The notes below the pieces were generated by a model. It was not told the DNA's origin, did no database searches, and saw only the letters and a list, made by a program, of their open reading frames with translations. Made by a program: the position numbers and the translations under genes. 64,000 bases of DNA from Prochilodus magdalenae. Its lineage: Eukaryota; Chordata; Actinopteri; Characiformes; Prochilodontidae. Location of the stretch: contig JAMWET010000178.1 in the NCBI GenBank assembly GCA_024036415.1, forward strand, positions 500,001 through 564,000, in the 5' to 3' direction. Shown here one piece after another: positions 60,511-64,000 of this stretch; position 1 is the stretch's first letter, and each line of letters opens with the position of its first letter.

Positions 60511-61166
60511 GGCAGATGCATGTTTGTTAGGAGCCTAGCATTCCAAATTTGGAAGCTCAAATTTTAGAAAAAGTGTCTGTGGTGCGTATGCCGGAGTTTC
60601 GCTACACAGATGGATTAAATGCGGAGGTCAGATTCCTCTGTGTGTGTGAGCGAATGGCAAAGTGCGTCTCTTCTGCTTTTTTTCTTTTTCCAGCAGCGAA
60701 CCCGGACCCCACCACCAACATCCCCCCAGCCCCACCGCATGTTTTATTGGGATTGTCAAAGTGTTTAATCTGGCATATCAACAGCACCAGCCCTCTACAC
60801 TAAATCCACGTTTTTCCAGCAACTCCCATTGTAAATGTTCTTCCACAGGCACACAACAGACATGTATGTTTTAGTATGGCTGCTATAAATTGTTAGGTCT
60901 TAGCAGTGTGGCAGCCGTAATAGATGTGTCTGGGGCCCCAGCGTTGCGTCTGTGTTTATGTGAAACATACACAGCCTCTTAGACATAGTTCTATCACCAG
61001 CCGCGCTGGTAAACTGTCACTGTTTCATCGCAGCTCTCGCTGGGCCCCAGTCATCCGTCTCCACCATGTCACCTAAAGCCTGTTTAGTTAACCTTGCCTA
61101 AATATTGTTGTTAGTCTATCTTAACCTCCTTCTGATTCTTTCTCTACCTGCCTGCTTTTCCCACAG

Positions 61167-61217
61167 ATGAGCTGAAGAAGCAGATGGAGATGAGAAGGAT
61201 GCAGATGGCAGCGCAGG
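61167..61217 (+). CDS. kif6: KIF6 exon: basic, Met/Gln-rich helix
   Basis: The exon is 51 nt, with a pyrimidine-rich acceptor (CTTTTCCCACAG) and donor GTAGGT at 61218. Joined to the preceding A it reads NELKKQMEMRRMQMAAQ, with one base left over. The sequence is less conserved than its neighbours, but position, helix character, phase on both sides and good splice sites support it. It corresponds to the mammalian KIF6 segment just before the distal coiled coil. Confidence 0.85.
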
Positions 61218-63923
61218 GTAGGTGATGTCCTTTCATCCATACTCCATCATGCCTATCCACTGAGGTCAGAAGAGGGGTTTCCTTATCGGTGCTAATGGCC
61301 TAAAGTTCAAGAGTTTCCTCATCACTCACAGTACAACTGTGTAGACGAGGCCTGCACATTACAACTACATGAGTTACATCACTATACAGTGTAGAGCACA
61401 GTTGAGACATTCACCACCACAATACCAATATTACAAAAGTGCTCAATATGCAAATAAGCCCTGTAACCAATCACTGACTGTTTTATTATCTGGCATGAGC
61501 ATGATGACCAAACACAGGTGCTCTTTGGACGTACACCTCAGACAGCAGGCCTGAATTGTGAGAAGTGGAAAATGTAACTGGTATGACTGAACTTTGTAGG
61601 TATGGAAAAATATCCGTGAAGAATGGAAGATTTAGTGCAGGCAAGTGTGGACACACTAAAAACGGAAAAATAATAAATAATTATGCTTAAAAATAAATAA
61701 CTTATACTTAACTACTATATTGACTTGAAGCTACATAAGTCAATGGTGGTGCTTTATATTGTACCTGCAAAATGGCTAATATATTTTTGATGCATTAATT
61801 TTGGTAAATGAAACTTGCTAATGTTATTTTGTCCTTATTATGAATCCCTAGCCTTCAATAATTCACCCTTTCTGAACTGAGCAGACATCAGCTAGAGGCG
61901 ATTAGGGAGGCACCGACACCAGTTATTCCATTCTGATACGGATGGCAGTATGGTAACCATAAATATAGGCTGGAAAAGAGCACTGATACAATGCTAACTC
62001 TAACTACGCTTTTACGGTATTCGGTTAACTACTGCACTAATATTTTTATTCATATGTGATGCAGATGTGTACGTGTTGCAGATGAGCAGTGAAAAACTCA
62101 TTGAGTCCGACATTGTCGGTTCCAGTTTAGGACACGTGTGGTACTGACATTTACATATATGGCATTTAGCTGACGCTTTTATCCAGAGCGACTTACAGGG
62201 TTAATCACATTACAGATAGGCCAGTGTTGTGTTAGGAATCTTGCCCAAGGACTCTTAGCGGTGTAGCACAGCATAGTCACCCAGACCGGGATTCGAACCC
62301 CAGTCTCCCACATGTGGTGGTTGGTGGCTCCCTATCAGGTACTGGTGTTATCCGCTGAGCTACTCCAACCATCCGCTGAGCTACACCAACCAACCCAGAT
62401 TAAAGAACCCAGATTAGAATTCATGTTTTTACGTCAGTCCAACTCGGCAGTTTGTCTGATCACTGGGTTGTTTCTGAACTAGAGAATAGAAGGTACTTAT
62501 GGCAGCTCTTCAGTGTTTAGAGAGATTTTAAAAGACATGTAAGAATGCAGCTGCAGGGGAACGATGCTGCCGTGGGAAGGAAAAGGTAAAAGTCTAAAAG
62601 ATCAAAAGATTAAAGTGGCGACCCTCCCACCCACTGTCACAATGCTGGTTTCCTTACCTCCCGCCCACGACTGCAGACCCAAAGCTCAAAGTAACCGTAG
62701 ACTCGAACAATGTGCCCTTTTTGGAGCAAGTGCATTTTGGGTGATAAGCCAAGCTGCCAGTCATTGGAACTTGATCGCTCCTGAGATGCTGGCAAAGATG
62801 AAACTGAATCCTCCAGAAGTGGAACCTGCATCTGTAGACAGTTATTATTGATCATCACTGAGTGAAATCACTATGTGAAGCATTGTTCTTGCATTGGTGC
62901 ATGTGGGTCAGTTTATAAAAGTGAGAAAAGACTAAAGTCAGATGGTGGTCACATTTAAAAATATATTGTTAACAGATTTTATATTATATTGTGAACCGAT
63001 TTTTGGACTACTTTTACCTGCTGTGTGAATGAACACTTATTCATTATTCTTAATATTATTAGTAATTATCTGGATGATTAGGAAAACATATCTAGAAACA
63101 TTTTTGATTTGTTATTGCCAAAAAAAACCAAAAAAAACAATGTGACTTTATTTCCCCATGTCATTCCGCCATGATGTACACACACATTTGGGTTAGACAC
63201 AATGGGGTGAGAGCGGATGCAGTGGCTTGCACACTGATGCCTTATTCTTCTTTTAATTAACAAGTTGACAGAGGGCAGCTCCAAGTGTACAAACACAACC
63301 CATGGAGCCAGTGGCTTTTTCGTTTATCTGCAGCAAAAGAAGGATTTCAGAGGAGCCTGCTTTTTATTATGGCGGAGCATGTACTGGAAACACCCAGGAG
63401 CCTTGTATATAGCCCTTCTGTATACAGACGCTTTTGAATTCACGGTGATTGGGTGTGTTGCAACGAGTGCCCCATCTACAGCAACTTTGTGGAGTGTTTA
63501 TGAAAGACTCCAGTATTTTGGTTCTGTGGTAGCGTGTGTGGCCTTAACCATGCGCTGTTAGATGTGGAGTTTGTTGGTAGCGTTGTGTGAGCTGTTTCTG
63601 TGTCTCGACTCACAGAGCTCTGAGAAACACACACAGGCAAACGTCCCTGCTGTACCACTGGCCAAAGCCCAGTTTCCCAACAGAGGGTTCAGAGTGATGC
63701 TCGCTCAACCATGCAAGAATCATCTTTATGCTGAGATGCTTTCAGGAAACACAGCCCAGTGTTGGAACCAGGGGTCTGAGCTATAATTGACTGCTTGGAG
63801 GGTGGACAGAATAAAGCACACCTGTCAAAAATGAAGCATTCATCCACATAGAACATACAGAACATATTCAACTGTGTAAATAAATGAAGATAAAAACTTA
63901 TGGGTTGATTTCTTCTACTTCAG
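61218..63923 (+). other. KIF6 intron, 2.7 kb
   Basis: Bounded by GTAGGT and CTTCAG. It holds one SINE (62148-62395). The open frames at 62564 and 63265 show no protein family feature that I recognise and are probably chance. Confidence 0.8.
62148..62395 (-). mobile_element. tRNA-headed SINE
   Basis: A full-length copy of the 19200 family. The head end has a small direct duplication: ATCCGCTGAGCTAC(T/A)CCAACC occurs twice (about 62350 and 62371), probably replication slippage in the A-box region. Confidence 0.82.
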
Positions 63924-64000
63924 GTGTAATGGGGAGCCATCAGAATTCAGAATCAGATCCTGTAGAGGAGAGACTGCGCAACCAGATTGAGGAGGAGAAG
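63924..64000 (+). CDS. kif6: KIF6 exon, partial: start of distal coiled coil
   Basis: The acceptor is TTCTTCTACTTCAG. Two bases complete a Gly codon, then 25 codons run to the window edge with no donor. The peptide is VMGSHQNSESDPVEERL followed by RNQIEEEK. Its end matches the KIF6 motif EEKLRSQLEEEK that opens the distal coiled coil. The exon is cut by the end of the window, so its 3' boundary is unknown. Confidence 0.9.

Larger units (their letters stand above)
46326..61166 (+). other. KIF6 intron, 14.8 kb
   Basis: Bounded by GTAAGT and CCCACAG. It contains SINEs at 47.83 and 50.57 kb, a foldback scrap near 50.2 kb, a tandem block at 51.3-51.5 kb, a Tc1 relic at 53.57 kb, a Tc1 element with both ends at 55.85-56.88 kb, an unclassified repeat at 56.95-57.35 kb recurring at 60.4 kb, and the 43-bp minisatellite. 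Two open stretches (49262-49500 and 52999-53115) could be optional exons. 51.65-52.1 kb is unusually GC-rich with a NotI-type GCGGCCGC. Confidence 0.8.
2588..64000 (+). other. kif6: KIF6 gene, middle part (kinesin family member 6)
   Basis: Eight exons join into one 819-nt open frame of 273 codons. The product matches what I know of vertebrate KIF6 downstream of the motor domain, in the same order: an ELAMVTGEQR motif, a DPDPD / GPDMRK block, QRDNEI followed by a LVxMLKKEKKK block, QEAFEIF, DNKAILKQRFAEAKALGE, and the start of a distal coiled coil. KIF6 belongs to the kinesin-9 family, is associated with motile cilia and the axoneme, and zebrafish mutants develop a curved spine. The ELAMVTGEQR motif favours KIF6 over its paralogue KIF9. 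The ATP-binding motor head lies before the window and the C-terminus after it. The gene spans at least 61 kb here, nearly all intron. The identification rests on remembered family sequence, not on an alignment. Confidence 0.92.

Noticed and set aside
62271..62395. tRNA gene suggested by A- and B-box-like sequences (also at 19.3, 47.9 and 4.8 kb)
   Set aside because: Only promoter boxes are present and each is followed by a SINE body and tail; no cloverleaf can be completed.

Overview
The window is vertebrate nuclear DNA, most likely from a teleost fish. It shows one multi-exon gene with GT-AG introns, no operons, and introns packed with fish-type repeats: Tc1/mariner relics, tRNA-headed SINEs, an L2-type LINE 3' end, hAT ends, a solo LTR, and GATA and GAATA satellites. 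The repeat mix would suit an ostariophysan (characin or catfish relative), but that is an impression, not a result.

The gene is on the + strand and is recognisable as KIF6, a kinesin of the kinesin-9 family linked to motile cilia. Eight exons fall at 2588-2691, 9205-9310, 16992-17133, 23370-23549, 44939-45041, 46270-46325, 61167-61217 and 63924-64000 (the last cut by the window edge). Every splice junction is phase-consistent. The joined pieces make 819 nt, or 273 codons, without a stop. They cover the region just after the motor domain (first coiled coil, linker, start of the distal coiled coil). The motor domain lies upstream of the window and the C-terminus downstream.

Layout: 1-2587 is upstream intron with a Tc1 relic and a hAT end. 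2.7-9.2 kb holds SINEs, a second Tc1 relic, an L2 3' end and a foldback element whose centre has grown a 14-bp tandem array. 9.3-17 kb holds two abutting Tc1 relics. 17.1-23.4 kb holds SINEs, a TA/TTA microsatellite and a 1-kb GAATA satellite. 23.5-44.9 kb is the largest intron, with a 0.53-kb GATA/GATG array, a duplicated 0.5-kb block, two Tc1-type MITEs in opposite orientation, a nested hairpin and a solo LTR with a 5-bp target duplication. 46.3-61.2 kb holds SINEs, a third Tc1 relic, a Tc1 element with both ends, a 43-bp minisatellite of about 28 units, and two open stretches that could be extra KIF6 exons. 61.2-63.9 kb holds another SINE.

No second gene could be supported. Most open reading frames here are chance or repeat-derived. 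The best leads are the 43-bp minisatellite, which carries a forkhead-type TGTTTAC core in 24 of its 28 units inside a cilia gene; a 117-nt phase-symmetric candidate cassette exon at 52999-53115; and the solo LTR.
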